From Mycolicibacterium duvalii (lineage in GTDB: Bacteria; Actinomycetota; Actinomycetes; Mycobacteriales; Mycobacteriaceae): DNA of 64,000 bases. Location of the stretch: the NCBI RefSeq assembly GCF_010726645.1, contig NZ_AP022563.1, forward strand, positions 3,596,001-3,660,000. Direction: 5' to 3'. The notes under the pieces were generated by a model. That model was given only the letters and a program-made list of their open reading frames with translations. It was not told the origin of the DNA and did not search any database. This document shows positions 31,407 to 40,454 of the stretch, piece by piece. A program made the translations under genes and the position numbers. Positions within the stretch are counted from its first letter, which is position 1, and the number at the start of each line of letters is the position of its first letter.

Positions 31407-33079
31407 CCGCGGCCGAGCTGCTGACTCCGTTCATCGCGGCCGAGGTGTTCGAACCCGCCGACGTCCACGTCGCGACCCGGCTGTGCGCCCTGGCCGGCGA
31501 CGACGACCAGACGGTGACGCTGGCCGCCGCGTTCGTCGTGCGGGCGCTGCGCTCCGGATCGGTGTGTGTGGACCTGCGGTCGGTCGCCGAGCAGGTGGCG
31601 CGGCCCGAGCTGCCCTGGCCCGAGCCGTCGGCGTGGCTGGGCGCGGTCCGGGGCAGCGCGCTGGCCGCCGAGCAGGTGCTGCGGTTCGTCGACGACCTGC
31701 TGTACTTCGACCGGTACTGGCGGGAGGAGGAGCAGGTCTGCGACGACGTGCTCGCGTTGGTGGCCACCCCGCTGACCGCCGGGGCGCCCGGCCTGGACCG
31801 GCTGTTCCCGGCCGGGTGGGAGGAGCAGCGCCGCGCCGCCGAGGTCGCGCTGGGGCAGTCGCTGACGGTGCTCACCGGCGGGCCCGGCACCGGTAAGACC
31901 ACCACCGTGGCCCGCCTGCTGGCGCTGCTGGCCGAACAGGCGGCGCTGGCCGGGCGCCCACCGCTGCGCATCGCGCTGGCCGCGCCCACTGGGAAGGCGG
32001 CCGCGCGGCTGGCCGAGGCGGTGCGCTATCAGATCGGCGGGCTCGACGCCGAGGACCGCGACCGGCTCGGCGAGTTGACGGCCTCCACGCTGCACCGGCT
32101 GCTGCAGCCGCGGCCGGGCAGTTCGTCGCGGTTCCGCCACCACCGGGAGAACCGGCTGCCCCACGACGTCGTGGTCGTCGACGAGACCTCGATGGTGTCG
32201 CTGACGTTGATGGCGCGCCTGCTCGAAGCCGTCCGGCCGGACAGCCGGCTGCTGCTGGTCGGCGACGCCGATCAGCTCGCCTCGGTGGAGGCCGGTGCGG
32301 TGCTGGCCGACCTGGTCGAGGGTCTGGGTGGCCGTGCGGATGTGCGGGTCGCGGCGCTGCAGACGTCGCACCGGTTCGGTGCGAACATCGGCGCGCTGGC
32401 CGGGGCCATCCGCCGCGGCGAGGCCGAGCAGGTGCTCGAACTGCTGCGTACCGGCGGCGATCACCTCGAATGGCTGGACGGCGAGGAGCCCACCGAGCAG
32501 CTGCGCGGTCCGCTGCTGGAGCAGGCGACGCTGCTGCGACGCGCCGCGATCCTGGGCGACGCCGACGCCGCGGTGCGCGCGCTCGACGGCCATCGCCTGC
32601 TGTGCGCGCACCGGCGCGGCCCCTACGGCGTCGCGCATTGGAACCACCAGGTGCAGCGGTGGCTGGCCGACGCGACCGGGGAACCGCTGTGGTCGCAGTG
32701 GTACCCGGGCCGGCCGGTGCTGGTCACGGCCAACGACTACGGACTGCGGCTGTTCAATGGCGACACCGGGGTGACCGTGGTGCGCGACGAGGCGCTGGAG
32801 GTGGTCATCGGGGGCACACGGCTGCGGCCGAGCCGGCTCGCCGAGATCGAGACCATGCACGCGATGACCATTCACAAGAGCCAGGGCAGCCAGGCCGACG
32901 ATGTCACGGTGCTGATGCCGCCTCCGGAGTCCCGGCTGCTGACGCGGGAGTTGTTCTACACCGCCGTCACCCGCGCCAAGGCCCGGGTCCGGGTCGTCGG
33001 GCCCGAGTCGGCGATCCGCGCCGCGATCGACCGGCGGGCATTACGGGCGTCCGGCCTGGCCCGTCGCCTGCGCCGGTAA
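31403..33079 (+). CDS. recD: Exodeoxyribonuclease V alpha subunit RecD
   Basis: Predicted 558-aa superfamily 1B 5'-3' helicase subunit. Walker A is LTGGPGTGKTTTVARLLALL (about residues 156-175), Walker B is VVVVDETSMVSLTLM, motif III is LLLVGDADQLASVEAG, motif V/VI regions are AMTIHKSQGSQADDVTVL and LFYTAVTRAKARV. The ATG overlaps the recB stop by four bases. It is the last gene of recCBD, and the membrane protein gene starts 20-70 bp further on. Confidence 0.96.
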   Translation: MTAAELLTPFIAAEVFEPADVHVATRLCALAGDDDQTVTLAAAFVVRALRSGSVCVDLRSVAEQVARPELPWPEPSAWLGAVRGSALAAEQVLRFVDDLLYFDRYWREEEQVCDDVLALVATPLTAGAPGLDRLFPAGWEEQRRAAEVALGQSLTVLTGGPGTGKTTTVARLLALLAEQAALAGRPPLRIALAAPTGKAAARLAEAVRYQIGGLDAEDRDRLGELTASTLHRLLQPRPGSSSRFRHHRENRLPHDVVVVDETSMVSLTLMARLLEAVRPDSRLLLVGDADQLASVEAGAVLADLVEGLGGRADVRVAALQTSHRFGANIGALAGAIRRGEAEQVLELLRTGGDHLEWLDGEEPTEQLRGPLLEQATLLRRAAILGDADAAVRALDGHRLLCAHRRGPYGVAHWNHQVQRWLADATGEPLWSQWYPGRPVLVTANDYGLRLFNGDTGVTVVRDEALEVVIGGTRLRPSRLAEIETMHAMTIHKSQGSQADDVTVLMPPPESRLLTRELFYTAVTRAKARVRVVGPESAIRAAIDRRALRASGLARRLRR

Positions 33080-33098
33080 GCGGGGACCTTTCGCTAAG

Positions 33099-35534
33099 TT
33101 GTCGGATGAGCCGACGACGGTTCACCGGCCAATCAGAGGATCGTTGGGCATGCGAGTTGACGGGCGCGACATCGCTGTCACCGGCAACCTGCTGCAGCCC
33201 CTGACCCGGCGCACCAACGACATCCTGCGCCTGGTGCTGGCCAGCGTCTTTTTGGTCGTGGTGGTGACCAGCACGCTGATCACCCGCTACGAGTGGGAGA
33301 CGCTCGAGCGGTCCATCTCCGGGATCGTCGGCGTCCTCAGCCCCACCCAGTCCAACGCCGTGTACCTGGTCTACGCCGTGGCCATCGTGGCGCTGCCGTT
33401 CGCGATCCTGATCGGGCTGATCGTGCAGCAGCAGTGGAAGCTGCTGGGCGCCTACGCCGCCGCCGGGGTGACCGCGATCCTGTCGCTGTCGATCACCGGG
33501 AACGGGATCTCGGCGCCGCGGTGGCACTTCGATCTCAACGGGCGGCTCGACACCATGCTGTCGCAGTTCCTCGACGACCCGCGCTGGATCGCGATGCTGG
33601 CCGCGGTGCTGACGGTGTCGGGGCCGTGGCTGCCGGCCCGGTGGCGCCGCTGGTGGTGGGCGTTGCTGCTGGCGTTCGTGCCGATCCACCTGGTGGTCAG
33701 CGCGGTGGTCCCGGCGCGGTCGTTGCTCGGCCTGGCGGTGGGCTGGTTCGTCGGCGCGCTGGTGGTGCTGGTGGTCGGCACCCCGGCGCTGGAGGTGCCC
33801 CTCGACGACGCGGTCCGGGCGATGGCGCGACGCGGCTTCCGCGTGACCGCGCTGACGGTGATCCGGCCCGCCGGGCGTGGACCCCTGGTGCTGTCGGCGC
33901 GCCGCGACCCGACCGGGGAGGCCCCCGACATCGCGGTCTGCGAACTCTACGGTCCGCACCAGCGCGGCGGTGGTTTCCTGGCCCAGTTCTGGAGCAAGGT
34001 GCGGCTGCGGGACAGCGAGACCGCGCCGCTGCACACCTCGATGCGGCGCCGGGTGGAACACCGGGCGTTGATGGCCATCGCCGTCGGCGAGCTCGGCCTG
34101 GCCAACACGTCCCCGATCGCGGTGGCGACCCTGGATCGCGGCTGGACGTTGTACGCGCACCGGCCCGCACGCGGTGTCTCGGTCGACCACTGTCACGAGA
34201 GCACCCCGGTGGCGCGGGTGTGGGACGCGCTGGGCCTGCTGCACAGCCAGCAGATCGCGCACGGTGATCTGCGCGCCACCCAGATCACCATCGACGACGG
34301 CACCCCGCTGTTCGGCGGATTCACCAGCGCGGAGTACGGGGCTTCGGAGGCCCACCTGCACACCGACATCGCGCAGCTGCTGGTCACCACCGCCGACCTG
34401 TACGGCGCCGAGGCCGCCGTGACTGCCGCGATCACGGTGTTCGGCAAGGACGAGGTGCTCGGGGCGTCGCGCCGCCTGACCAAAGCCGCGGTGCCCAAGC
34501 GGGTGCGGGCTTCGGTGCGCGACGCGGGCACGGCGCTGTCGACGCTGCGCGACGAGGTGAAAGGCCAGACCGGGGCCGATCAGATCCCGACCGCGACGAT
34601 CACCCGGTTCACCCGCAACCAGGTGATCCAGCTGGTGCTGCTGGTGGCGCTGGTCTATGTGGCGTATCCGTTCATCAGCTCGGTGCCGGTGTTCTTCTCC
34701 GAGCTGCGGTCGGCGAACTGGTGGTGGGCGCTGGCCGGGCTGGCGGTCTCGGGGCTGAAGTATCTGGGCGCCGGAGCTGCGCTGTGGGCGTGCGCGGACG
34801 GCCTGGTCAGCTTCCGCAACCTGGCCATCATGCAGGTGGCCAACACGTTCGCCGCGACCACCACCCCGGCCGGTGTCGGCGGGCTGGCGCTCAGCGCGCG
34901 GTTCCTGCAGAAGGGCGGCCTGGGCGCGCTGCGCGCCACCACCGCGGTGGCGCTGCAGCAATCGGTTCAGGTCGTCACGCACCTGACCCTGCTGGTCATC
35001 TTCAGCTTCGCCGCCGGAGCCTCGACGGACCTGTCGCGGTTCGTGCCCGACGCCACCGTGCTGTATCTGCTCGCCGGCGTGGTGCTCGGCGGGCTGGGCA
35101 TCTTCCTGTTCGTGCCCAAGCTGCGGCACTGGCTGGCCACCGCGGTGCGCCCGCGACTGGAGGAGGTGCTCGACGACCTCAAGGAGCTGGCCCGCGAACC
35201 CGGGCGGCTGGCCATGATCATCTTCGGTTGTGCGACAACCACTCTCGGTGCCGCGTTGGCGTTGTGGGCGAGCATCGAGGCGTTCGGCGGCGACGCCAGC
35301 TTCGTGACGGTCACGATCGTGACGATGGTCGGCGGCACGCTGGCCTCGGCGGCGCCGACCCCCGGCGGCGTGGGCGCAGTGGAGGCCGCGCTGATCGGCG
35401 GCCTTGCCGCGTTCGGCGTGCCCGCCGCCGTGGCGGTGCCGTCGGTGCTGCTCTACCGGATCCTGACGGTGTGGCTGCCGGTGTTCGTGGGCTGGCCGAT
35501 CATGCGCTGGCTGACCCGCAACAACATGATCTGA
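33099..35534 (+). CDS. Membrane protein with flippase-like (UPF0104/LPG-synthase TM) domain and degenerate kinase-like middle domain
   Basis: Predicted 811-aa protein if the TTG at 33099 is used, 794 aa from the ATG at 33150. The N-terminal half has about six hydrophobic helices (residues 45-225). A cytoplasmic middle region (about 245-490) contains VWDALGLLHSQQIAHGDLRATQITIDDG, matching a kinase catalytic loop HGDL but with the usual catalytic-loop Asn replaced by Gln (RATQI). Its DFG position reads FGGFTS. The C-terminal half has another set of helices with FAATTTPAGVGGLALSARFLQ and ASAAPTPGGVGAVEAALIGG, which are signatures of the lysylphosphatidylglycerol-synthase transmembrane/UPF0104 family. 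The function is unknown; lipid translocation is plausible. Confidence 0.75.
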   Translation: MSDEPTTVHRPIRGSLGMRVDGRDIAVTGNLLQPLTRRTNDILRLVLASVFLVVVVTSTLITRYEWETLERSISGIVGVLSPTQSNAVYLVYAVAIVALPFAILIGLIVQQQWKLLGAYAAAGVTAILSLSITGNGISAPRWHFDLNGRLDTMLSQFLDDPRWIAMLAAVLTVSGPWLPARWRRWWWALLLAFVPIHLVVSAVVPARSLLGLAVGWFVGALVVLVVGTPALEVPLDDAVRAMARRGFRVTALTVIRPAGRGPLVLSARRDPTGEAPDIAVCELYGPHQRGGGFLAQFWSKVRLRDSETAPLHTSMRRRVEHRALMAIAVGELGLANTSPIAVATLDRGWTLYAHRPARGVSVDHCHESTPVARVWDALGLLHSQQIAHGDLRATQITIDDGTPLFGGFTSAEYGASEAHLHTDIAQLLVTTADLYGAEAAVTAAITVFGKDEVLGASRRLTKAAVPKRVRASVRDAGTALSTLRDEVKGQTGADQIPTATITRFTRNQVIQLVLLVALVYVAYPFISSVPVFFSELRSANWWWALAGLAVSGLKYLGAGAALWACADGLVSFRNLAIMQVANTFAATTTPAGVGGLALSARFLQKGGLGALRATTAVALQQSVQVVTHLTLLVIFSFAAGASTDLSRFVPDATVLYLLAGVVLGGLGIFLFVPKLRHWLATAVRPRLEEVLDDLKELAREPGRLAMIIFGCATTTLGAALALWASIEAFGGDASFVTVTIVTMVGGTLASAAPTPGGVGAVEAALIGGLAAFGVPAAVAVPSVLLYRILTVWLPVFVGWPIMRWLTRNNMI

Positions 35535-35627
35535 GCGGCCCGCTTCCCCGCGGAATAGAATTCCTGGTCGCGATCCGGCCCGATCAACGACCGTGGATGC
35601 TCACTGGCGAGCGTGGCGACGGCGGAG

Positions 35628-35912
35628 CTACAGCGGGCGCGCGTCGGCGACGTCGTACTCGGCGACCGCTGCTTCTCGGATCAGCGCGGCGTGCTCGAAC
35701 TCGGGACCACTTTCACGGAACGCGTCCACCGCGGCCTGCGACGCCCAACGCTCGACGATGTTGACGCGATCCGCGTCGACCGGGTCGGCGCTGATCGCGA
35801 AGTCCAGGCAACCGGCGCTACGGCGCGCCTGCGCGACGACCGGCACACAACCGGCCAGATAGATTTCCCGCTGCTGCGGGTCGACCCTGAGGTGCCCGGC
35901 GACGATCACCAT
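35628..35912 (-). CDS. Antibiotic biosynthesis monooxygenase-domain protein
   Basis: Predicted 94-aa protein with the ABM ferredoxin-like fold: MVIVAGHLRVDPQQREIYLA, the middle ARRSAGCLDFAISADPVDADRVNIVERW, and a C-terminal VDAFRESGPEF. These small dimeric proteins act as quinol or haem monooxygenases or bind aromatic ligands. No cofactor motif is visible. It is a single-gene unit between two outward-reading genes, so context adds nothing. Confidence 0.82.
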   Translation of the reverse strand: MVIVAGHLRVDPQQREIYLAGCVPVVAQARRSAGCLDFAISADPVDADRVNIVERWASQAAVDAFRESGPEFEHAALIREAAVAEYDVADARPL

Positions 35913-36003
35913 CGATTCACTCCTGCTGTCGACATCGATGGTGCTGACCGTGGCGGTCGGCAGAACTCATCGCCGCGCCGCGGCCGGGGCACGCGCCGTC
36001 AGC

Positions 36004-36225
36004 TCAGCAGAGCACTCCGGCAAACACCGCGCCACTGACCAGCGCGATGACGATGGCCACGGTCGGCATGCCGCTCGACAGCGCCACCACCACGCCGGCG
36101 ACCGCCGCCACGAAGATCAGGAACATCAAGGAAACGATCGCCCAGTTCACCGAGCTGGACGAATGCACGCCGTGCTGCGCTTCGACCTCCGGGGGCACCG
36201 CTGCGCCCTCGCCGATTCCCACCAT
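36004..36225 (-). CDS. Small two-helix membrane protein, unknown function
   Basis: Predicted 73-aa protein from the ATG at 36225 (MVGIGEGAAVPPEVEAQHGV), which has AGAAAGG nine bases upstream. After a short hydrophilic segment, two transmembrane helices follow: VNWAIVSLMFLIFVAAVAGV and MPTVAIVIALVSGAVFAGVL. The frame is open 14 codons further, but that start lacks a ribosome-binding site. No family is recognised. The gene is divergent from the VanY-like peptidase gene. Confidence 0.65.
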   Translation of the reverse strand: MVGIGEGAAVPPEVEAQHGVHSSSSVNWAIVSLMFLIFVAAVAGVVVALSSGMPTVAIVIALVSGAVFAGVLC

Positions 36226-36339
36226 GGCCCGCCTTTCTGTGATCGCGCACACACTATAGCCCGGCAATGGCCTGTGTCACATCTTCAGCGACAACCTTGT
36301 GACCTGCGCGTCAATTCGAAAGGTCAACTAACAGAACTG

Positions 36340-36354
36340 ATTAGCGCAACTAAT
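36340..36354. promoter_or_regulatory. Palindrome and direct repeat in the promoter of the VanY-like gene
   Basis: ATTAG-CGCAA-CTAAT is a perfect dyad 20 bp before the GTG at 36374. CAACTAA also occurs as a direct repeat at 36325-36331 and 36347-36353 (22-bp spacing). The region is AT-rich in a GC-rich genome and lies between divergent genes. Site form resembles MarR-type operators. Confidence 0.5.
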
Positions 36355-36373
36355 AGCGGTACGTTGGTCGTCA

Positions 36374-37099
36374 GTGACCCCCTTACGACTGGCCGCGCTG
36401 GCGGTACTGACAGCGACTCTGGTGCAGTGCGCCGCGCCGCCGGAGACCACGCGCGCCGAACCGACCGCGCCGCCGCCCCAGCCCGCTGGACCGGCCCTTC
36501 CCCCGGAGACCGTCCGCACCGTCACACCGACACCGCGGCCGCAACCCGCGGCGGTCTCCCCTGTCACTGCCGCCGAGCTGGGCACCACGTGGCGGCCCGG
36601 CTGTCCGCTGCCGCCCGACCAGTTGCGTCGCGTGGAACTGAACCACCTCGGCTTCGACGGGCAGACCCACCGCGGTGTGCTGGTGGTGCACCAGGACCTC
36701 ACCGCCGAGGTCATCGACGCGTTCGACGCGCTCTATCGCCTCGGTTTCCCGATCGAGAAGATGACCACCCCCGACAACTACCCGAACGCCGACGACGAGC
36801 TCTCGATGCGCGACAACAACACCTCGGCGTTCAGCTGCCGCGACATTCCGGGCACCGGCAGCTGGTCGCTGCACGCCTACGGCCGCGCCATCGACATCAA
36901 CCCGAAGCTCAACCCGTACATCGACCGGCGCGGCGACTACCAGCCGGCCAACAGCGGCCCGTGGGTCGACCGCGACCGCACCGACCCCGGGATGCTGCAC
37001 GACGGCGATCCGGCGGTGCGCGCGTTCACCGACCGCGGCTGGGCCTGGGGCGGACACTGGCGCACCCCGCTCGATTTTCAGCATTTCGAAAGAAAGTGA
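36374..37099 (+). CDS. M15-family (VanY/CwlK-like) peptidase lipoprotein
   Basis: Predicted 241-aa exported lipoprotein with a lipobox LVQC (Cys about residue 19), then a Pro/Thr-rich linker to about residue 65. The C-terminal peptidase domain has the M15 zinc-site pattern: SWSLHAYGRAIDINP (His and Asp ligands) and WGGHWRTPLDFQHFE (third His). Family members cleave D-Ala or L-Ala-D-Glu bonds in peptidoglycan peptides. A GTG at 36374 is the start. It lies 59 bp upstream of the MMPL gene on the same strand, though it may be a separate transcript. Confidence 0.85.
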   Translation: MTPLRLAALAVLTATLVQCAAPPETTRAEPTAPPPQPAGPALPPETVRTVTPTPRPQPAAVSPVTAAELGTTWRPGCPLPPDQLRRVELNHLGFDGQTHRGVLVVHQDLTAEVIDAFDALYRLGFPIEKMTTPDNYPNADDELSMRDNNTSAFSCRDIPGTGSWSLHAYGRAIDINPKLNPYIDRRGDYQPANSGPWVDRDRTDPGMLHDGDPAVRAFTDRGWAWGGHWRTPLDFQHFERK

Positions 37100-37158
37100 G
37101 CTCCCACCAGGCGCTGTCGGTGGCGTAAATTCGGGTACCACCTCGAACGGAGACGCCC

Positions 37159-39393
37159 CTGCTTCACCGACTCGCGCTCTGGGCTGTTGCAGCACCGCGC
37201 CGAATCCTGGTCGTCGCGGCGTTGCTGACGGTCGCGCTCGCGGTCTTCGGCGCCCCGGTCGCCAAGCATCTGTCGCCCAGCGGATTTCAGGATCCCGGCG
37301 CCGAATCCTCGCACGCGGCAGCGCTTCTCGCCGACAAGTTCGGCCAGGGCGATGTCCAGCTGGTGATCATGGTCTCCAGCGACGCCGGGATCGACAGCGC
37401 CGCAGTCCGTGACGCCGCCGACGACATCGTCGCGATGCTGCGCGACAACCCGCACGTCGCCACCATCGATTCGGCCTGGACCTCCCCGGCTGCCGACCTG
37501 GTCAGCACCGACCGCCGCGCCGGTCTGATCGTCGCCGGCATCACCGGCACCGAAGCCGAACAGCAGACCCGCGCCCGCGAGATCTCCGACGCCGTCACCC
37601 GCGACGACGACGGCGTGACGGTGCGCACGGGCGGAACCGCGATGGTCAACGTGCAGATCACCGCGCAGTCCCAGCGCGACCTCCTGGTCATGGAGGCCAT
37701 CGCGATCCCGCTGAGCTTTCTGGTGCTGGTGTGGGTGTTCGGCGGGCTGGTCGCCGCGGCGCTGCCGGTGGCCATCGGCGGTATCGCGATCGTCGGTGCG
37801 CTGGCGGTGCTGCGGGTGTTCACCTTCGCCACCGACGTGTCGATCTTCGCACTCAACCTGGCCACTGCGATGGGTCTGGCGCTGGCCATCGACTACACGC
37901 TGCTGATCCTGTCGCGCTATCGCGACGAGGTGTCCGCCGGCGCGCAGCGCACCGCCGCCATCCGGCGCACCATGGTCACCGCCGGGCGCACCGTCGTCTT
38001 CTCGGCGACGACGGTCGCCCTGTCGATGGCCGCGATGGTGCTTTTCCCGATGCACTTCCTCAAGTCGTTCGCCTACGCCGGCGTCGCGACGGTGGCGTTC
38101 GCCGCGGCGGCGGCGATCATCGTCACGCCCGCGGCGCTGGTGCTGCTCGGCGACCGGATCGACGCGCTGGACCTGCACCGTCCGGCGCGACGGCTGCTGC
38201 GCCGGCCCGAACCGGCGCCGGTGCCGGTGACCCAGCGGTTCTGGTACCGCTGCGCCCACACCGTGATGCGCCGCGCGGTGCCGTTCGGGCTCGCGGTGGT
38301 GGTGCTGCTGCTGGTGCTCGGCGCCCCGTTCCTCGGGGTGCGGTGGGGCTTTCCCGACGACCGGGTACTGCCGCCGTCGGCGTCGGCGCACCAGGTCGGC
38401 GACCGGCTGCGCGAGGACTTCACCAACAACACCGACACCGCGGTCACCGTGGTGCTGCCCGACACCGCAGGGCTCGGCGCCGACGCGCTGTCGACGTACG
38501 CGGCGGCGCTGTCCCGCGTGCCCGACGTGGTCGCGGTGTCGGCGCCGACCGGCACCTTCGCCGGCGGGGTCGCGGCCGGGCCGCCGTCGGCACCGGCCGG
38601 TGCGCGCGACGGCAGCGCATTTCTGACCGTGCTCACCACCACGCCGCTGTTCTCCGACGCGTCGGAGACCCAACTGGACCGCCTGCACGCGGTCCCGGGC
38701 CCGGACGGCCGCACCGTGCAGATGACGGGGACCGCCCAGGTCAACCGCGACAGCGTCGCCGCGATCACCTCGACGCTGCCGTGGGTGCTCACCCTGATCG
38801 CGGTCATCATGTTCGTCCTACTGTTCGCGCTGACCGGCAGCATCGTCGTGCCCGTGAAAGCGTTGCTGTGCAACATTCTTTCGCTGACCGCGGCGTTCGG
38901 TGCGCTGGTGTGGATCTTCCAGGACGGGCACCTGGCGGGTCTGGGCACCACCCCGACCGGCACGCTGGTGGCCAACATGCCGGTGCTGCTGTTCTGCATC
39001 GCGTTCGGCCTGTCCATGGACTACGAGGTGTTCCTGGTCGCGCGGATCCGCGAAATCTGGCTGGCGCGAATGGGTTCCGGACGCCGGGATAATGACGAGG
39101 CCGTCGCGCTCGGCATCGCCTACACCGGACGCGTGATCACCGCCGCCGCGTTGATCATGTCGATCTCGTTCGCGGCGCTGATCGCATCGAACGTGTCCTT
39201 CATGCGGATGTTCGGACTCGGCCTGACGCTGGCGGTCCTGGTGGACGCCACCTTGGTGCGGATGGTGCTGGTGCCCTCGGCCATGCACCTGATGGGGGGC
39301 TGGAACTGGTGGGCGCCGCCGTGGCTGCGGCGGGTGCACCACCGGGTCAGTATCAGCGAGGAACCCCCTGCCCGAGAACGGATCCCGTCATGA
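37159..39393 (+). CDS. MMPL-family RND transporter
   Basis: Predicted 744-aa lipid transporter, smaller than the trehalose-monomycolate exporters. The start is placed at a CTG (37159), because the region LLHRLALWAVAAPRRILVVA just upstream of the first TTG is a typical MMPL N-terminus, an ACGGAG ribosome site precedes it, and the only in-frame codon before it with start potential is ATT. Twelve transmembrane helices are expected, with proton-relay segments ATAMGLALAIDYTLLILSRY (Asp-Tyr) and IAFGLSMDYEVFLVARIREI (Asp-Tyr). It is the first gene of an operon with a type III PKS, so it may export that polyketide. Confidence 0.88.
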   Translation: MLHRLALWAVAAPRRILVVAALLTVALAVFGAPVAKHLSPSGFQDPGAESSHAAALLADKFGQGDVQLVIMVSSDAGIDSAAVRDAADDIVAMLRDNPHVATIDSAWTSPAADLVSTDRRAGLIVAGITGTEAEQQTRAREISDAVTRDDDGVTVRTGGTAMVNVQITAQSQRDLLVMEAIAIPLSFLVLVWVFGGLVAAALPVAIGGIAIVGALAVLRVFTFATDVSIFALNLATAMGLALAIDYTLLILSRYRDEVSAGAQRTAAIRRTMVTAGRTVVFSATTVALSMAAMVLFPMHFLKSFAYAGVATVAFAAAAAIIVTPAALVLLGDRIDALDLHRPARRLLRRPEPAPVPVTQRFWYRCAHTVMRRAVPFGLAVVVLLLVLGAPFLGVRWGFPDDRVLPPSASAHQVGDRLREDFTNNTDTAVTVVLPDTAGLGADALSTYAAALSRVPDVVAVSAPTGTFAGGVAAGPPSAPAGARDGSAFLTVLTTTPLFSDASETQLDRLHAVPGPDGRTVQMTGTAQVNRDSVAAITSTLPWVLTLIAVIMFVLLFALTGSIVVPVKALLCNILSLTAAFGALVWIFQDGHLAGLGTTPTGTLVANMPVLLFCIAFGLSMDYEVFLVARIREIWLARMGSGRRDNDEAVALGIAYTGRVITAAALIMSISFAALIASNVSFMRMFGLGLTLAVLVDATLVRMVLVPSAMHLMGGWNWWAPPWLRRVHHRVSISEEPPARERIPS

Positions 39394-40454
39394 CAATCAG
39401 CATCATCGCCGGCGTGCAGGGCGCGCTGCCGCCACACCGGTACAGCCAGCACGAGATCACCGACGCATTCCTGCAGGTTCCCGCGTTCGCCGCCGCCGAG
39501 ACCCTGGTGCGCGATCTGCACGAGCACGCCAAGGTACGCGCCCGCCACTTCGTGCTGCCGCTGTCCGACTACCCGGCGCTGACCGACTTCGGTGCCGCCA
39601 ACGACCTCTACCTCGAGCACGCCGTCGACCTCGGCTGTCGCGCGCTGACCGCGGCCCTCGACGAATCCGGGATGCAGCCCACCGATCTGGACATGATCAT
39701 GACCACCACCGTGACCGGGGTGGCGGTTCCGTCGCTGGACGCCCGGATCGCCGCACGGCTGGGTTTGCGGCCCGACGTGCGCCGGCTTCCGCTGTTCGGG
39801 CTGGGCTGTGTGGCCGGCGCGGCCGGCGTCGCCCGGATGCACGACTACCTGCGCGGCGCACCCGATCACGTCGCCGCGCTGGTGTCGGTCGAGTTGTGCT
39901 CGTTGACCTTTCCTGCCGCCCGGCCGTCGATCGCGACCCTGGTCGGCAGTGCGCTGTTCGGCGACGGCGCCGCTGCGGTCATCGCGGTGGGTGAGCGGCG
40001 GGCCGAACGCACCGCCCCCGCCGGACCGGCGGTGCGCGACTCCCGCAGCCGGCTGTATCCGGATTCGCTGGACATCATGGGCTGGCAGGTGGGCGGCAAC
40101 GGCTTCGAGCTGGTGCTCTCACCGGATCTGCCGCAGTTGATCGAGCGCTACCTGGCCGACGATGTGGCCGAGTTCCTCGGCGCCCACGACCTGACCGTCG
40201 CCGACATCGACACCTGGGTGTCGCACCCCGGCGGGCCGAAGGTCATCGAGGCCATCACGGCCACGCTGGGACTGTCCGACGATGCGCTGGAGCTGACCTG
40301 GCGGTCGCTGGCCGAGGTGGGCAACCTGTCGTCGTCGTCGGTGCTGCACGTGCTGCGTGACACCCGCACCAAGAAACCGGCCGGCGGGCCCGGGGTGATG
40401 ATGGCGATGGGGCCGGGCTTCTGCGCCGAGCTCGTGCTGCTGGACTGGCCGTGA
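39390..40454 (+). CDS. Type III polyketide synthase
   Basis: Predicted 354-aa chalcone/stilbene-synthase-fold enzyme that condenses a long-chain acyl starter with malonyl-CoA units. The catalytic Cys is in FGLGCVAGAAGVAR (about residue 136), the His in DTWVSHPGGPKV and the Asn in EVGNLSSSSVLH. The N-terminal region (LPPHRYSQHEITDAFLQVP) resembles Pks10/Pks11/Pks18-type enzymes. The ATG at 39390 overlaps the MMPL stop (ATGA). It is followed by a methyltransferase and an FAD oxidoreductase, the set seen in alkylpyrone and phenolic-lipid/quinone clusters. Product chain length and cyclisation cannot be predicted here. Confidence 0.9.
   Translation: MTISIIAGVQGALPPHRYSQHEITDAFLQVPAFAAAETLVRDLHEHAKVRARHFVLPLSDYPALTDFGAANDLYLEHAVDLGCRALTAALDESGMQPTDLDMIMTTTVTGVAVPSLDARIAARLGLRPDVRRLPLFGLGCVAGAAGVARMHDYLRGAPDHVAALVSVELCSLTFPAARPSIATLVGSALFGDGAAAVIAVGERRAERTAPAGPAVRDSRSRLYPDSLDIMGWQVGGNGFELVLSPDLPQLIERYLADDVAEFLGAHDLTVADIDTWVSHPGGPKVIEAITATLGLSDDALELTWRSLAEVGNLSSSSVLHVLRDTRTKKPAGGPGVMMAMGPGFCAELVLLDWP

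Noticed and set aside
35999..36250. 83-codon frame overlapping the small membrane protein
   Set aside because: It is Arg/Gly rich with no hydrophobic helices, while the other frame encodes two clear membrane segments behind a good ribosome site.
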